Notes under the pieces: generated by a model | Databases searched by the model: none | What the model saw: only the letters and a program-made list of their open reading frames with translations | What the model was told of the DNA's origin: nothing | DNA from: Flavobacterium sp. N502536 | GTDB lineage: Bacteria; Bacteroidota; Bacteroidia; Flavobacteriales; Flavobacteriaceae | Length of the DNA stretch: 64,000 nt | Direction of reading: 5' to 3' | Assembly: GCF_025947345.1 (NCBI RefSeq) | Contig: NZ_CP110011.1 | Coordinates: forward strand, 4,988,334-5,052,333 | Shown here: positions 63,201 through 64,000 of the stretch, one piece after another | How positions within the stretch are numbered: the first letter of the stretch is position 1 | Layout of the letters: every line of letters starts with the position of its first letter | Program-made: the position numbers and the translations under genes

Positions 63201-64000
63201 TAACAGGCCAGCTGATTGGATTGTGCGTGCAGTTCGTATAAGTCAATTGTACCTCATTAAAGATCAAAGCACAATCGTTTGGGTTTTATCAGCCTGCAAT
63301 TCCAGTAAGTCTACAATAGTAGCTTCTTTTGGAAAATAAATTTCCGTTTCATTGAACGTATTCAGTAACAATTCTTTTTCGGTTTCGGCTAAATAGTCAA
63401 TGGCATCAATAGTAACCGCTGTATCCTTAAATACGGCTGTTAACAGATTTTCAAGATGGCTGAATATAGCCGTAATCCAAAATTCATCATAAATATCGGT
63501 GTTGTATTCCAAACCTAACAACACAGCTCTCCTCCTGCTCTGTAAAAATAAAACTAAGGTCAAACTGCGACGTAGTACGCTTCATTTCATAAGGCGCTAC
63601 ATCAACTCCTACCATTGGAGTTTTTGTTTGTAAGGTGTTTAATTGGGCCTGATTTTGCAACACCACCAGTACATCGAATAAGGCCGATCTTGAAGCGTCT
63701 CTTTTTAAATTAAGCTTATTGACCAAAGTGCTAAACGCATAATTCTGATGTTCATAGGCATCGATTAAGGTCTTTTTTTGCTGGTCTAATAAATCCGAAA
63801 AGCGATCTGTTCCGGTTAGCTGAGTTTTAATCGCCAAGGTATTTAAAAATAAACCCAGCTGATTTTCAAGCTCCGATGTTCCCTTCCGGCTATCGGAGTT
63901 CCCAGAATAATGGTATTCTGATTGGTGTAACGGTATAATAAAAGCATTGATTCCGGCCATTAAAGTCATAAATGGCGTAACTGAATTTGCTTTAGAAAAA
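60255..64000 (-). CDS. NRPS, C-A-T-C (partial, frame broken many times; Ala-type code)
   Basis: C-terminal part of an NRPS entering from the right edge. By following the frame through about sixteen one-base shifts, the order is: end of a C domain (about 64000-63400), A domain (about 63330-61900, [11 protein letters not shown] near 62900), carrier (NLGGHSL near 61780), and a final complete C domain (61600-60255, HHIISDAWS near 61195) that ends the protein with INIEINF. The last stretch (61481-60255) is one clean frame of 408 residues. The hand-read A code is DLYNNALTYK, one residue from the alanine code DLFNNALTYK. Ending on a C domain is unusual and pairs with the C-less start of the next protein. 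The shifts lie at about 63938, 63872, 63525, 63277, 63238, 63103, 62993, 62870, 62580, 62432, 62212, 62115, 62055, 61858, 61757 and 61518. They look like base-call errors. Confidence 0.75.

Overview
The window is AT-rich and looks like a Flavobacterium-type Bacteroidota chromosome: a SusC-like/OMP_b-brl_3 receptor, no Shine-Dalgarno pattern, A-rich start regions, and intergenic repeats of the kind common in that group. Every supported gene is on the minus strand, so transcription runs from high to low coordinates. Almost the whole window is one very large non-ribosomal peptide synthetase (NRPS) cluster with a single polyketide module.

In transcription order: (a) 64000-60255, end of an NRPS (C-A-T-C, Ala-type code), with its frame broken repeatedly at the window edge; (b) 60185-54460, NRPS with a partial C lobe, then A-T-C-A-T (Ile-like, Val-like); (c) 54379-47865, NRPS C-A-T-C-A-T (Ser, Tyr-like); (d) 47827-46211, CmlA-type diiron beta-hydroxylase; (e) 46147-41411, NRPS C-A-T-E; (f) 41391-35128, NRPS C-A-T-C-A-T (Hpg-like, Val); (g) 35066-31890, NRPS C-A-T (Hpg-like); (h) 31862-29151, KS-degenerate AT-ACP; (i) 29046-24532, NRPS C-luciferase-like monooxygenase-A-T; (j) 24477-20646, three-gene 4-hydroxyphenylglycine (Hpg) pathway: aminotransferase, hydroxymandelate synthase, FAD-linked oxidase; (k) 20374-11435, terminal NRPS C-T-C-A-T-C-A-T-TE; (l) 11407-9779, second CmlA-type hydroxylase; (m) 9690-8983, type II thioesterase; then a small secreted protein, a TonB-type outer-membrane receptor and a SyrD/PvdE-type peptide exporter. 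After a 425-base gap with direct repeats, another NRPS (C-A-T-C, Gly code) starts at 3492 and runs off the left edge.

Together these genes read as the assembly line for a peptide of at least 14 modules. It would contain two Hpg residues, one or two beta-hydroxylated residues, one D residue and one extender from a PKS module, released by a TE and exported by the SyrD-like pump. Hpg supply plus CmlA-type hydroxylases is a combination known from actinomycete glycopeptide and ramoplanin-class antibiotics; here it sits in a Bacteroidota-like background with no P450 crosslinking genes in view. Substrate calls come from hand-read ten-residue specificity codes and are inference.

Three internal one-base frameshifts (in the aminotransferase and two NRPS genes) and about sixteen indels in the last 2.5 kb look more like sequencing errors than gene decay. 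No tRNA, rRNA, CRISPR array, transposase or phage gene was seen.
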